From F23-D06 sp947165685 (GTDB taxonomy: Bacteria > Bacteroidota > Bacteroidia > Bacteroidales > WCHB1-69), in NCBI GenBank assembly GCA_947165685.1, contig CAMVBK010000008.1:34808-98807 (forward strand): DNA of 64,000 bases, read 5' to 3'. The first letter of the stretch is position 1, and each line of letters starts with the position of its first letter. The notes under the pieces are model-generated. The model was not told where the DNA came from. It did not search any database and worked only from the letters and a program-made list of their open reading frames with translations. Position numbers and translations under genes: made by a program. This document shows, in pieces, positions 40,491 to 49,893 of this stretch.

Positions 40491-41012
40491 TTGTCAACTA
40501 TCGTTAAATATGGTATTCCATACAAAGTTGAATCAAACAGTATATTTATAGCTTTTGGCAATAGAGGATATCAATATGCGCCTGTCAATCCTCCTACAAG
40601 AAATCCAAGTAAATTTATTATAGTTCCTGATTGCCTTATTGGAGAGATAGGCATGAATGGGCTAACAAACATCTCTCCGTACAATCTTACTATGTGTTTT
40701 TCAGATGAAGTAATTCAGAAAGTTTGGGGAAAAGCAATTCCCGTAATGAATCAAAATCCTAATCATGTTTGTAAAGATGAATGTGGTGCTTGGATTGTAT
40801 TCGAAGCCTATGGCGATAGAACAAATGAATTTGGCTGGGAAATTGACCATGTCATTCCTGTTGCCAAAGGTGGGACAGATGATCTGTCAAACCTACAACC
40901 ATTACATTGGGATAATAATGTTGCCAAAGGTGATGGTGAGCTGGTTCGAAAAGTCACTGCTGATGGTTTTCATAACAAGATTGTCCCTCATTGGAATATC
41001 TTGTTTGAATAA
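40491..41012 (+). CDS. HNH endonuclease-family protein
   Basis: A 173-residue protein whose C-terminal half is an HNH domain without zinc cysteines: WIVFEAYGDRTNEFGWEIDH (H), VIPVAKGGTDDLSNLQPLHW (N...H) and NNVAKGD. This compact HNH form is frequent in Bacteroidota as a stand-alone nuclease. The N-terminal 80 residues (IPYKVESNSIFIAFGNRGYQ) are beta-rich. The start is TTG at 40491, almost at the predicted transcription start, so the message may be leaderless; no in-frame ATG gives a credible N-terminus. A terminator follows. Confidence 0.75.
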   Translation: MSTIVKYGIPYKVESNSIFIAFGNRGYQYAPVNPPTRNPSKFIIVPDCLIGEIGMNGLTNISPYNLTMCFSDEVIQKVWGKAIPVMNQNPNHVCKDECGAWIVFEAYGDRTNEFGWEIDHVIPVAKGGTDDLSNLQPLHWDNNVAKGDGELVRKVTADGFHNKIVPHWNILFE

Positions 41013-41081
41013 CAAACAATTAGATTCAAACCAAATTCTATGGCTTTGTAACTACTAATTTGTCTATTGAACATTTTTCGG

Positions 41082-41124
41082 AAAGCCGTTTCTTACTCAA
41101 ATTGAGTATTGAAATGGCTTTTTT
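41082..41124 (+). terminator. Intrinsic terminator after the HNH gene
   Basis: AAAGCCGTTTC with TTACTCAA (41082-41100) pairs with TTGAGTA and GAAATGGCTTT (41102-41121), followed by T residues to 41124. Nothing else is evident between 41013 and 41287. Confidence 0.7.
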
Positions 41125-41287
41125 AGGTTTCGGAACATCATTTTCGGGATTAAATCCTCGACTTATTAGTCATCCTATATCTTGCCCTTTTTAATCTTCC
41201 ACCATGAATCGTCGTATGTATCATTTCCTTCATTATCAACACATTCCGCTTATAGCAAGTTTTTAATCCGCACCTTAATACACATCT

Positions 41288-44200
41288 TTAAAGTTCCCGT
41301 TCTCTTTCAACAATGATATCTTTATAATGAGGAAGCTTGGCATCGAAAAGAGATTTAGTACCCTTAGGGACATAAATCGTGTCTAACTGCATTTTCCGAT
41401 AATGTCCTTCGGCATCAGTAGAGATAACAAGAGCTGCATTATCGCATTCAACATTAATGCCCTCAAATTCAATCGTATTTAAATTAAAGCAATCAACAAA
41501 TGCTTTTCTTCCTATAACTTTAACATTTTTGGGTATTATCAACTTTTTGATTTCTGCGCGGCAGAACGCCATCGCTTCAATTATTTCTAAGTTTTCAGGT
41601 AAATTGAGTTCTTCTAATGGACAACCTCGGAAAGCAGCAAAACCAATGGTTTTAACTGTTTCAGGAAAATCTATTTTTTTTAGATTTCTACAACCTTCGA
41701 AGGCACATTTCTCTATTGTTTCCAAGGAATCTGAAAGTGTTACGGACTCTAAGTTCTTACAAGCAAAAAAGCAGTATTCCTTAATAACTTTTATTTCCGA
41801 TGGAAAAACAAATGTCCCCATTGATTTGCAATCCTCAAATGCACGCATTCCAATGGCTTTAACAGTTTCTGGTATAAGGATTCCTCCCAAATTTTCGCAT
41901 CGCGAGAAAGCGTTGTCACAGATTATTTCTGTTCCAGGTGTTACCTCATAGTAGAATATGTTATCCAATCTGTCCATCAGATTGTTGTAATCATTATAAC
42001 CAATTATACGATTGTTATAAAAAACAACCCGATTACCATACTCGTCTTCAAAAGGGAAAGGCTCATCTACAGTCTCTTTGTTCGTACAAGATAATAATTT
42101 TTTACCATCTTTAGTATAAATGAAATCGCAATCATCTTTACAAGCTTCGATTTCGGTTTTGTCTTTTTCGGTTAATACGGTTGATAAATCTATTTTTTCT
42201 TGTTTATTTGCATCTTTTGACTTGGTTTTCGTCTTTATAATATCCTTTTTTAAAGGGAATAACTGGCAAAACTGTTTCTTTGTTCCCCAAGGCACAGTGA
42301 TTTCTTTGAGACCATCTGTCCAACAAAAAGGGTCTCCATTAACTTCAGATGGGGTTCCTGAAAATTCTATCTGTTGTAAATCTGATAAACTAAAAGCTTC
42401 GTCATCAATAATAATATTAGGATTGAGTATTGTAATACTTTTCATAGATTCACAGCAACCGAATGATTGTTTTTCTATTCGACGAAGTGTATTCGGCAGC
42501 ACTAGTTCTGAAATTCGTTTGCAACCCCAGAATGCTTTTTCCCCTAAAAACTCAAGTCCTTTTGGAATAACTATTTTTGAAAGGAATTCACAATTTCCAA
42601 AGGCTAAATTCCCGATTTTTTTTATAGAGTCTGGTAAAAGAATGCGAGTAAAAAAACAGCCAAAGAAAGCGTGATTTCCAATTTCTACTATCGTGGACGG
42701 TAATACGATTGATTCCAAACAACTATTTTCATAAAATGCACCATCACCTATTTTGATAGTCCCCTCGTCAACTTCAAACGTAGACTCATTAGAAAGAGAA
42801 GCAACTAATGTTTTTTTATCAGAAGTGTATAACGCTCCATTCTTAATGAAATATTTTGGTGATTTGCAAACCACTGAATATTGTTTTTCTCCTATTGTTG
42901 AAATTGTACTCCCAAATGGATTACTTTCTATTTCTTTTAATGAATTCGGAAGTGTAATTTCTTGGACTTTAGAACACCCACCAAATGCATTTTCACCAAT
43001 AAATTCAACACCTTCAGGAATAATCAATTCTTTTAAAGAACTACAATGATAGAAAGCTTTTTTATGGATTTCTTTCACACCAAGCGGGATATTTATTTCT
43101 TTAAGCGATGTACAACAATTGAACATATATTCCTTTATCACTTCTAATGAAGGAGGAAGCGAAATGTTTTGGAGAGACTTGCACTCACTAAAAACCAATT
43201 TCCCGAAATAGCATAAAGACGATGGTATGTTAATGCTTTTAAGATACTTGCAACCAGAAAAGGCACTATCACCAATTTTTTTTACTGAATCGGGAAGATT
43301 GATAATTTCCAACGAACTGTCTTTAAAAACACTATCACATATTACAACAGTACCTTCTTTTACTCGATATTCATTTACACTTTGAAAGAATCCGAATCCT
43401 GTTCGGCTTAACAGTCTTCTTCCATCTGCGCTATAACGATATCCAAAATCGTCTGTCCATCCTTCTTGAATATCTTGTTTGGTTGTGGTTGTAATTAATT
43501 TTTCGTCGGGAATACTTGTCTTTCCAATATCTTGAATCCTCACAAAGTACTCTTCTGGAGTACCTTCTACCAAAATCGTTTCAGAAAAGAACTGTTTGAA
43601 CTTTTCTTTCGTTCCTTCTGGAATAAAAATATAGCTCAATGAGATACAACGGTCATTAAAGATACCAAAATGGGAAAACTCTGGATTATTCGAGCCAATT
43701 TGTTCTATGGTACTGGGTAATACAATATAGCGAAGATTTTGACAATAGTTAAAACAGAATTCTTCAATTACTGTTACGCCTTCCGGGATAACGATATGCT
43801 CCAGACTCTGACATTGCATGAATGCACAGCGACCAATTTTCCGAAGCCCATTTTGAAGAATAATCTCTTTCAATCGAGTGCAATCCAAAAACGTGCGTTC
43901 GCCTATAAAAGCCAATCCTTTTGGAAGTGTTAGATGTTCAATATCTTTACATCCAGCGAATGCCCCAGTAATGTCATTTACATTAGAGTGAACAACCACT
44001 TTGTCAGCTGAACCAAAGTATTTTATCATTCTATGCCCACTATCGTCAAACAGACTATAATCATTAATTGAGAAAAAGGGTGAATCACAAACAATTTCCT
44101 TTATTCCCGTATTAGAAAAGGCACCGGCACCTATATGACTTACACCATAAGGAATGGATAATTTATGAAGATTTTCACATCCAAAAAATGCATAATCCCC

Positions 44201-44962
44201 AATGAATCTTAATGACTTTGGTAACGTTATCTCCTTTATGGATTTACATTTAATTGAATTGTCTCCAATGTATAAGAGGGATTCAGGTAAAAAGACCTGT
44301 TCTTGGTTTTCGCTGTTTATTGCATTTGAGCAGATTGTTTCAGTTCCATCTAAAATTTTTAGAATTGCCCTTGTCCCTTCTTTTATGTAGCAGCCGTAAC
44401 CGAAATCAAGATGTACAAATTTTTTATAGTCCTGTGTATAACAAGCAAATCCATATTTGCAGTTTAAGTCAGTCTTTGTCTTTTCGGTTTCTTCTTTTGA
44501 TGGGTTAATAAGGCTTTTAATACATTCTAATTCATCATTGTTCAATCTCGAAACAGGGAAATCAGGGTTCACCACTTCTGATTCTACCGTCTCTGTATTC
44601 TTGGAAATAGGCTTTTCTTCATTTAAGGTAACAGAGAGATTATCCTTTTCTTTTGTATTTCCTTTTCCGACAGTCATTTTTCTTTCCTTCTCTGTTGCAG
44701 CCATAGTTCTTTTGTGTTCAGGGTTTGCCACTGGATTAAACCACAAATAAACCTTTGCTACAACATATAGTATCAGCGAAAGAACAATTACTACAGCTAT
44801 AATACCTCCAATGATAATAATACCCTTTAAGGCTCGGTCCACACCTCCAGCAACAGCACTATCGTCATAGTAGTCGTATTGAGTTTGTCCAAATAGTAGA
44901 ATTGGCACAAAGAATGAGATTGTTGCCACAAAAAAAAACTTGACTAAACCCATTTGTTTCAT
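41288..44962 (-). CDS. BspA-like leucine-rich-repeat protein with N-terminal membrane segments
   Basis: A 1224-residue protein. The N-terminus has a signal-like helix (residues 5-25) and a second membrane helix (GIIIIGGIIAVVIVLSLILY, residues 47-66), so the LRR part is anchored. From residue 180 on it is filled with BspA/TpLRR (LRR_5) repeats of about 23 residues such as LPKSLRFIGDYAFFGCENLH, ITLPNSLKEIESNPF and LVLPNTLRRIEKQSFGCCES. They occur in three or four blocks separated by linkers (for example GYRYSADGRRLLSRTGFGFF). Such repeats bind proteins or glycans. It overlaps the upstream AbiC-like gene by 4 nt (ATGA), so the two are a pair. AT-rich. Confidence 0.85.
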   Translation of the reverse strand: MKQMGLVKFFFVATISFFVPILLFGQTQYDYYDDSAVAGGVDRALKGIIIIGGIIAVVIVLSLILYVVAKVYLWFNPVANPEHKRTMAATEKERKMTVGKGNTKEKDNLSVTLNEEKPISKNTETVESEVVNPDFPVSRLNNDELECIKSLINPSKEETEKTKTDLNCKYGFACYTQDYKKFVHLDFGYGCYIKEGTRAILKILDGTETICSNAINSENQEQVFLPESLLYIGDNSIKCKSIKEITLPKSLRFIGDYAFFGCENLHKLSIPYGVSHIGAGAFSNTGIKEIVCDSPFFSINDYSLFDDSGHRMIKYFGSADKVVVHSNVNDITGAFAGCKDIEHLTLPKGLAFIGERTFLDCTRLKEIILQNGLRKIGRCAFMQCQSLEHIVIPEGVTVIEEFCFNYCQNLRYIVLPSTIEQIGSNNPEFSHFGIFNDRCISLSYIFIPEGTKEKFKQFFSETILVEGTPEEYFVRIQDIGKTSIPDEKLITTTTKQDIQEGWTDDFGYRYSADGRRLLSRTGFGFFQSVNEYRVKEGTVVICDSVFKDSSLEIINLPDSVKKIGDSAFSGCKYLKSINIPSSLCYFGKLVFSECKSLQNISLPPSLEVIKEYMFNCCTSLKEINIPLGVKEIHKKAFYHCSSLKELIIPEGVEFIGENAFGGCSKVQEITLPNSLKEIESNPFGSTISTIGEKQYSVVCKSPKYFIKNGALYTSDKKTLVASLSNESTFEVDEGTIKIGDGAFYENSCLESIVLPSTIVEIGNHAFFGCFFTRILLPDSIKKIGNLAFGNCEFLSKIVIPKGLEFLGEKAFWGCKRISELVLPNTLRRIEKQSFGCCESMKSITILNPNIIIDDEAFSLSDLQQIEFSGTPSEVNGDPFCWTDGLKEITVPWGTKKQFCQLFPLKKDIIKTKTKSKDANKQEKIDLSTVLTEKDKTEIEACKDDCDFIYTKDGKKLLSCTNKETVDEPFPFEDEYGNRVVFYNNRIIGYNDYNNLMDRLDNIFYYEVTPGTEIICDNAFSRCENLGGILIPETVKAIGMRAFEDCKSMGTFVFPSEIKVIKEYCFFACKNLESVTLSDSLETIEKCAFEGCRNLKKIDFPETVKTIGFAAFRGCPLEELNLPENLEIIEAMAFCRAEIKKLIIPKNVKVIGRKAFVDCFNLNTIEFEGINVECDNAALVISTDAEGHYRKMQLDTIYVPKGTKSLFDAKLPHYKDIIVEREREL

Positions 44963-45756
44963 ATCTCCTGCTCCTTTCCATTTAGTCTCAAATACGTATC
45001 AAAAAATTGCTCATCTGGATGGTCATCGAGAATGATTTCATAAAGGTCCACCATTTTCATTTGATTCTTGGGTGGACACTTTTTGGTACAAACAAATGCT
45101 ATGACATCTTTTATAAGATCAGAACCTGTATCATCAAGGATAAATAGACCTAATTCATGATACTCTTTTAAGACTTTTGGATTATTGGGTACCAACCAAC
45201 AGAAAAATAACACTCTAATGGATTCTGGTATTATGCAAGATAATTCCGTCATTCTAAGATGTTTGTCTCCTTTTGATAAAACTTTGTTGTGAATGATATA
45301 ATCAATACAAAGCTTCATGTATTGGAAAAGATAATTCAGATTAGCAGAATCATCATCCATCATTGTTGACGAATAGTAATATGTACAAACCTTTACAATT
45401 CCATCGTATTCACAATCTGTCAAATCAACAAAAGAGACTTTGAAATGTTCGCAAAATTTGGAGTAAGAAGTTTCTAACTTTGATTGTTTTTTTCGTATCA
45501 GATCAATTAATGTGTTATTCATCGTTGCTATGTGTTGTTCTGTTCTCGTGATTTCATTTGCTTTTCTTTGCTCACGATACGTCACATAAATGAGAGCTAT
45601 AGACAACGTACTTACACAGATTGCCGCGTAATTACCAAATGCTCCCCAATCGGTAGTGTACTTAGACACACCCGTTCCCCAAAAACAGATGACATAAGTC
45701 ATTATAGCGACAAATGTCACTCCAAATGCTAAGAGTATAATCTTTTTGTCAGACAT
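44959..45756 (-). CDS. AbiC-like putative phage abortive-infection membrane protein
   Basis: A 265-residue protein with two N-terminal helices (LLAFGVTFVAIMTYVICFWG and FGNYAAICVSTLSIALIYVT), then the typical YREQRKANEITRTEQHIATM linker and a helical cytoplasmic domain. This architecture (WGAFGNY...L..KEQRKANE) is that of putative phage abortive infection proteins (putAbiC, PF16872). It is translationally coupled (ATGA) to the LRR protein downstream, an unusual partner. Start 45756 was chosen at the hydrophilic MSDKK just before the first helix; a TATCTTTG box lies 22 bp upstream. Function by family resemblance only. Confidence 0.68.
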   Translation of the reverse strand: MSDKKIILLAFGVTFVAIMTYVICFWGTGVSKYTTDWGAFGNYAAICVSTLSIALIYVTYREQRKANEITRTEQHIATMNNTLIDLIRKKQSKLETSYSKFCEHFKVSFVDLTDCEYDGIVKVCTYYYSSTMMDDDSANLNYLFQYMKLCIDYIIHNKVLSKGDKHLRMTELSCIIPESIRVLFFCWLVPNNPKVLKEYHELGLFILDDTGSDLIKDVIAFVCTKKCPPKNQMKMVDLYEIILDDHPDEQFFDTYLRLNGKEQEI

Positions 45757-45763
45757 ATTATTT

Positions 45764-45898
45764 TTATATTGAATTTGCAAAGATACACAATCTTTCAGAT
45801 TCACCCAAAAAAGTAAATTCAGACAGGCAACGAGCCGCGATGGTGCCAGCTACACAAAGCTCTTTGATAATGGACTTTTTAGATAGTGTATCTATCAT
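45764..45898 (-). CDS. Possible small ORF before the AbiC-like gene
   Basis: A 44-codon frame (MIDTLSKKSIIKELCVAGTI then AARCLSEFTFLGESERLCIF) starts at 45898 and ends 7 nt before the AbiC-like start. Its tail overlaps the AbiC promoter box (45778-45785), so either it is a leader peptide or a decayed gene. A TATTTTTG-like box is present upstream near 45950. Weak evidence. Confidence 0.25.
   Translation of the reverse strand: MIDTLSKKSIIKELCVAGTIAARCLSEFTFLGESERLCIFANSI
45778..45785 (-). promoter_or_regulatory. -7 box (TATCTTTG) of the AbiC-like/LRR pair
   Basis: CAAAGATA on the plus strand; 22 bp before the AbiC-like ATG. Confidence 0.5.
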
Positions 45899-46029
45899 GA
45901 TATGTGAACTCTCACAACAGTTAATCGTATGTTTTATTATTCGGTGCAAAAATACGGCAAAGTAAGAATTGGTAGCTGTGTTTGCAAGGCTTGCAAATTG
46001 TCTTTTATTCAATTGAGATTCGGAGTCAT

Positions 46030-46410
46030 CTATTCGAACAAGCATTGTGCCTCTATATGTGCTGTAAGTAAATTTTGATATTCGTACATATATGCTTTCA
46101 TTTGTTGTTTAACAACTTCTTTCGCAGAAACCGTATCATCGTCCTCAATTTCTTTCTCATAGCTTTTGATAAGAAATTCTATGGCGTTGTTGATGACTGA
46201 GCGCTTTATGCGGATTCTACATCCTAAAGCATTGATCAATAGGAAATTGAAAAACTCTGCAAATTCAGGAGCTTTTATATACATGCGTACACTTCGTACA
46301 AATTCTCGACTGAAGTCATCGCTATTGTTTTCAAGAACTTCAAGAAAAACTTCAATAAGATTATGATTGATGGCGCCACAATGTGTGTTCTTTATTTCAA
46401 GTGCTTTCAT
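46030..46410 (-). CDS. Unknown small helical protein
   Basis: A 126-residue, largely helical cytoplasmic protein (MKALEIKNTHCGAINHNLIE, VLENNSDDFSREFVRSVRMY, INNAIEFLIKSYEKEIEDDD). A TATTTTTG box on the minus strand (46459-46466) precedes it by 49 bp. No family recognised; AT-rich, acquired-type composition. Confidence 0.5.
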   Translation of the reverse strand: MKALEIKNTHCGAINHNLIEVFLEVLENNSDDFSREFVRSVRMYIKAPEFAEFFNFLLINALGCRIRIKRSVINNAIEFLIKSYEKEIEDDDTVSAKEVVKQQMKAYMYEYQNLLTAHIEAQCLFE

Positions 46411-46776
46411 ATTATCATCTTCTTCAATACCTTTAACTTTTTTTAATCACATGATGAGCAAAAATACAAAAAAATGGAAATTGCAAGCATAATAGAGAAA
46501 AAAATCATTTGCAAAAACACAGCCGTCCTGCGCACCCAATTTTCGCACCGACAACCCTTCAATCCTCTTTGTCAAGTTTTGGATTTGTCATGTATGTTTG
46601 ACCTGAAGTGTGTTCTGGTTTTTTCGCAAAAGAATTCCGTCTGCAACCATATTGTTGATGAACTCGGCACTCAAGTCTATCTCTGGATTTTTTCTTATTA
46701 TCATCACTGTTTAAATACAGCTGCCATATTACAAGTGCGTTTATTTATGCTAAAGAAAGTGGAAAATGGACTTCGC

Positions 46777-47004
46777 GTGCCAGAGGCACGATATCCTAAT
46801 AACCCCACATCAGCGTAACGAAGTGGAACGCAATGTGGGGTGACGGCGGCGGCACATCGATGGCGTGTTGAAGACACGCTATTATTAGCGAGTCGGGTAG
46901 TGGCGTGCCTCTGGCACGCAGAATCCCGTAACGCATCCTCACCCCACACTGCGGCCTATCGGCCTTAGTATGGGGTTACTCAATTTGCGTGCTTCCAGCA
47001 CGCC
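46777..47004. repeat. Cluster of short hairpin repeats
   Basis: CGTGCCAGAGGCACG (46777-46791) and its reverse complement CGTGCCTCTGGCACG (46904-46918) flank smaller hairpins: GCGTGTTGAAGACACGC near 46864, GCGTGCTTCCAGCACGC (46988-47004) and two CCCCACA...TGGGG stems (46803-46840, 46941-46977). The pattern suggests a REP-like composite element. Between 46411 and 46770 nothing is evident apart from the small promoter box. Confidence 0.7.
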
Positions 47005-47109
47005 CAGCCTCCCTGATTCTCTCTTCCTCTGCTCCAACTCCCTCACCGTGCGCTCGACCAGTATCTGTTCGCTGTGGCGGAGACCGGTAAGGTTGTTATA
47101 ATCTGTCAT
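46939..47109 (-). pseudogene. Thioesterase 5-prime fragment
   Basis: From ATG 47109 the first 19 codons (MTDYNNLTGLRHSEQILVE) match the thioesterase gene at 35795-36178 apart from a few changes, and so does the upstream leader (TTTGGGGTGCAAAAATA). After that the frame runs into unrelated hairpin repeat sequence and stops at 46939. It is the 5-prime stub of a duplicated gene. Confidence 0.75.
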
Positions 47110-47185
47110 AACAAGGTATTTTGGGGTGCAAAAATACGCATTATTTAAAGCGTTCGCGCAATTTTCGCGGATGATCGCAAATTAT

Positions 47186-48283
47186 CTACCAGCCCATGTG
47201 ATTCTCCCGGCCATATTTTCCGTGAAGATCATCGAAATAATGGTCGGGATTGAGCTCGTAGGCCCGGTCAAAGCACTGGCCATACCAGAGGCTGTATCTC
47301 CCTTCTCCATGATAAAAGTCTTCCGGCGGGTTTCCGGGATGCTTTTTGACCATTTCGAACGTTTCTTCTATCATGTCACGGGCCCACGGTGAGCGATAAG
47401 CCATCAATGCGGAGAAAAAGTAACGCAAACGGGCCATGTCGTATCTTATTTCAGGATATAGTTCTGAACCGCTTATCTTCGTCAACAAGGCTTTAAATTG
47501 CTCGTGTGGCCACTCTGCAACGGCCAATAAGGCGCAATCAGTAAGATTATAGTGCTGATAGTGGTAATTTACGGCAGTCTCTTTCAAGGTCGTGTACCAG
47601 TAGTATATCCAATCGTCATTGGATAGAGTATATTTTCGCAGATTTTCCAACACATAAGCGGTATCTTCTTCTCGGTGGAATCGTGCCAATGCTACAAGCG
47701 CGTTTCCATCGTGCTCCTCAAGGTACATTTTTTTCACTCCCCAATAATATTTTTCCTCAATGGGCAATGTTTTCAGCAATTTAGCTCTTCTTTCTATATG
47801 TCTTAAATTTTCGGAAAAAAGCAACGAGTCAACCAAGCGAAGAGAGTCGTGCTCAGAGATTAAGCTGTTCCTGAAGAGTTCTTCCAACAGGAAATTTCCG
47901 ACATTGTCATGCATAAAAACGTCAGCATAGCCAATTTCAAACATGTTTTTGTCATGGAGGAGATCGAACACCAAGGGAACGGCCAAATCGCTTTTGCGCT
48001 CTATTAAAGACATTCCGGCAACGGCTCGGATAACGGGCGAGGGATGTTTCCTTGACAGACTGTCTAAGGTTTTGTCACTGGCATGTCTTGATAGAAGTTG
48101 AGTATAGGACCAGCATTTTGGCACATTACCCCAGCCGTCAGTTCCATAATAACAAATATAATTGTATTTACGAATGCTGTCAACAGCCTCGTCTATTAAA
48201 TTTCTTTCCTGCGCCTTCAATGGGCTTACACCGCAGTATAGTGTCAGGAGAAAGACCATAAAGAGGTGAAACTTGAATTTCAT
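47186..48283 (-). CDS. Exported HEAT-like helical protein of unknown function
   Basis: A 365-residue exported protein with signal peptide MKFKFHLFMVFLLTLYCGVS ending near PLKAQ. The rest is helical and repetitive in a HEAT-like way: HPSPVIRAVAGMSLIERKSD, EIGYADVFMHDNVGNFLLEE and LVALARFHREEDTAYVLENL. It might be a periplasmic scaffold. Start 48283 was chosen at the signal; an upstream frame to 48454 runs through a fragment of another gene. No family named. A REP-like cluster and a thioesterase stub lie downstream. Confidence 0.6.
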   Translation of the reverse strand: MKFKFHLFMVFLLTLYCGVSPLKAQERNLIDEAVDSIRKYNYICYYGTDGWGNVPKCWSYTQLLSRHASDKTLDSLSRKHPSPVIRAVAGMSLIERKSDLAVPLVFDLLHDKNMFEIGYADVFMHDNVGNFLLEELFRNSLISEHDSLRLVDSLLFSENLRHIERRAKLLKTLPIEEKYYWGVKKMYLEEHDGNALVALARFHREEDTAYVLENLRKYTLSNDDWIYYWYTTLKETAVNYHYQHYNLTDCALLAVAEWPHEQFKALLTKISGSELYPEIRYDMARLRYFFSALMAYRSPWARDMIEETFEMVKKHPGNPPEDFYHGEGRYSLWYGQCFDRAYELNPDHYFDDLHGKYGRENHMGW

Positions 48284-48342
48284 AAGGGGTGTCTTATATA
48301 TTTTTAAATGTGCAAAAATAAAATTTTTAATTATACTTCGCT

Positions 48343-48440
48343 CACAAAGTTCACCACCCCAAACACCAGATGGCACATGGCAAACACCGTTGCTAATATC
48401 ACTGCCGGGAGGTTCTTCCGGTCGATGGCAAAAAGGAGGA
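48343..48440 (-). repeat. Direct repeat: duplicate 3-prime end of the 49976 membrane-protein gene
   Basis: About 98 bp are nearly identical to 49979-50076 and correspond to the end of the membrane-protein gene (ATVFAVCHLVFGVVNFV). The two copies flank the AAA/DUF4143 ATPase gene in the same orientation. Confidence 0.8.
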
Positions 48441-48459
48441 ACTCGATTATTCATTGTTC

Positions 48460-49833
48460 CTAATCCACTTTCTCCAGTTCGGGCAGGATGACGGTATCGG
48501 AGGCTGCTGTTCCATTATGAAGAAACATACAATAATAAATGGGCAGGTAGGTGACACCCTTCTTTTTTTGCACTGCCCTTTCATTTGAGAACACGATAGC
48601 CCGATGTATGCCGTAGTCGGGAGTATTCAGAAATTTGGTCAGGGCGCTGTGCTCTGTGTAATCTTTCCCCGATTTGATCTCCAACGGCAGCACCTCAAGA
48701 CGCTCGTAATCGTCTATAAGAAAATCCACTTCTCCTTTTTGTTTGTTATCGTAGTAGTGAAGGTTAAAACCGTGAGCTTGCAACTCTTGCGCCACCACCA
48801 ATTCATATACCGTTCCCAAGTTGATGCTCCTGATGTTTTGCAACACCGCATTCACGTTGAGTCCGTATAGCAAATGGGTCAGCAACCCCACATCGTTCAG
48901 GTAAAGCTTGACCAGACGTTTCTGTTCCGATTCAATCAAAGGGAAGTGGGGGTTACTGATGGCTGAAACCATCAATGCCACTCCAGAATTCGCCAGATAC
49001 TCAAATTCGTCGGCGTAATCTGAAAAGTCCTTGCCTTTTTTGTCTTCAATCTGCTTATAAACAATCCGTTTCTTTTTGTTTTCCAATGCACTGGGAATCA
49101 GATCATAGATGCGCCGGATTTTCAATTTATGCTCCGCATCATATTGTGATGAATCAATGCGGTAGAGTTCGTGGATATCGTTGTGTACCGATCGCACGCG
49201 CGTTATATTCCTGTCTTCCAGATATTTGTTAATAGCCTCCGGAAGTCCTCCAATAAGCAAGTAGTATTGGAATCGTTTTAGCAACAGGGTATGCGTGTTT
49301 TCATCAAGAGCCTCCTCTTTCAGATAAGAATTGTGAATTTGGTCAATCCACTCCGTACTAATACCTGTTGCCCACAGGAACTCTTCAAAATCAAGCGGGT
49401 ACATCTGCTTGATTTCCACGCTGCCGAGCGGCACAGAGGGCGTCTGCGCCAAGGCCACCCCTAACTGCGAACCGCTGGCAATGAAACGATACTTCCCTTC
49501 CTGGTTAAGAAATTTGAGCATAGTCAGCAGATGCGGGTAACTCTGTATCTCATCCAAAAAAATCAAAGTATCGGATTTGTTACCCAAAGGTTTTGAGTAA
49601 TAGTTGCTTAGTCGAATGTATAAATCATTGGTAGTATGAACTGAAGCGAACACCTGCTCGCCTTCTTTGTCCTCTTTAAGATTAATTTCAACGAAATGAG
49701 TGTATAGCTTGGTCCCCACATAGCGAATCAGATACGATTTCCCAATCTGACGGGCACCGTTCACTAATAAGATTTTGTCCAGCTCTTCTTTCAGGAAGTG
49801 CTCAATATATTGGGTGAATTTGCGTTTCAACAT
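48460..49833 (-). CDS. AAA ATPase with DUF4143 domain
   Basis: A 457-residue protein: N-terminal AAA-like domain with Walker A GARQIGKS (residues 26-33), Walker B IFLDEIQ (91-97) and sensor-like ASGSQLGVAL. Then a winged-helix/DUF4143 domain (about 230-440) contains ELQAHGFNLHYYDNKQKGEV, DFLIDDYERLEVLPLEIKSG, the restriction-endonuclease-like core. A family of predicted DNA-binding ATPases is known in Bacteroidota without a clear role. Three direct repeats precede the promoter (49894-49971), a likely self-operator. It lies between direct repeats of a neighbouring gene, as if inserted. Confidence 0.87.
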   Translation of the reverse strand: MLKRKFTQYIEHFLKEELDKILLVNGARQIGKSYLIRYVGTKLYTHFVEINLKEDKEGEQVFASVHTTNDLYIRLSNYYSKPLGNKSDTLIFLDEIQSYPHLLTMLKFLNQEGKYRFIASGSQLGVALAQTPSVPLGSVEIKQMYPLDFEEFLWATGISTEWIDQIHNSYLKEEALDENTHTLLLKRFQYYLLIGGLPEAINKYLEDRNITRVRSVHNDIHELYRIDSSQYDAEHKLKIRRIYDLIPSALENKKKRIVYKQIEDKKGKDFSDYADEFEYLANSGVALMVSAISNPHFPLIESEQKRLVKLYLNDVGLLTHLLYGLNVNAVLQNIRSINLGTVYELVVAQELQAHGFNLHYYDNKQKGEVDFLIDDYERLEVLPLEIKSGKDYTEHSALTKFLNTPDYGIHRAIVFSNERAVQKKKGVTYLPIYYCMFLHNGTAASDTVILPELEKVD

Positions 49834-49855
49834 AGCCGTGATATTTTTACGGCTG

Positions 49856-49884
49856 CAAAGATACTATAATTCTGTGAAATACAA
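49856..49884 (-). promoter_or_regulatory. Promoter of the AAA/DUF4143 gene
   Basis: In gene orientation TTG (plus-strand CAA 49882-49884), 18-bp spacer, TATCTTTG (49856-49863). A short hairpin AGCCGT/ACGGCT lies between it and the ATG. Confidence 0.7.
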
Positions 49885-49893
49885 TAAAAAAAA

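Noticed and set aside
46474..46818. Plus-strand 114-codon open frame
   Set aside because: No coding character, runs into hairpin repeats, and overlaps the promoter region of the minus-strand small gene.
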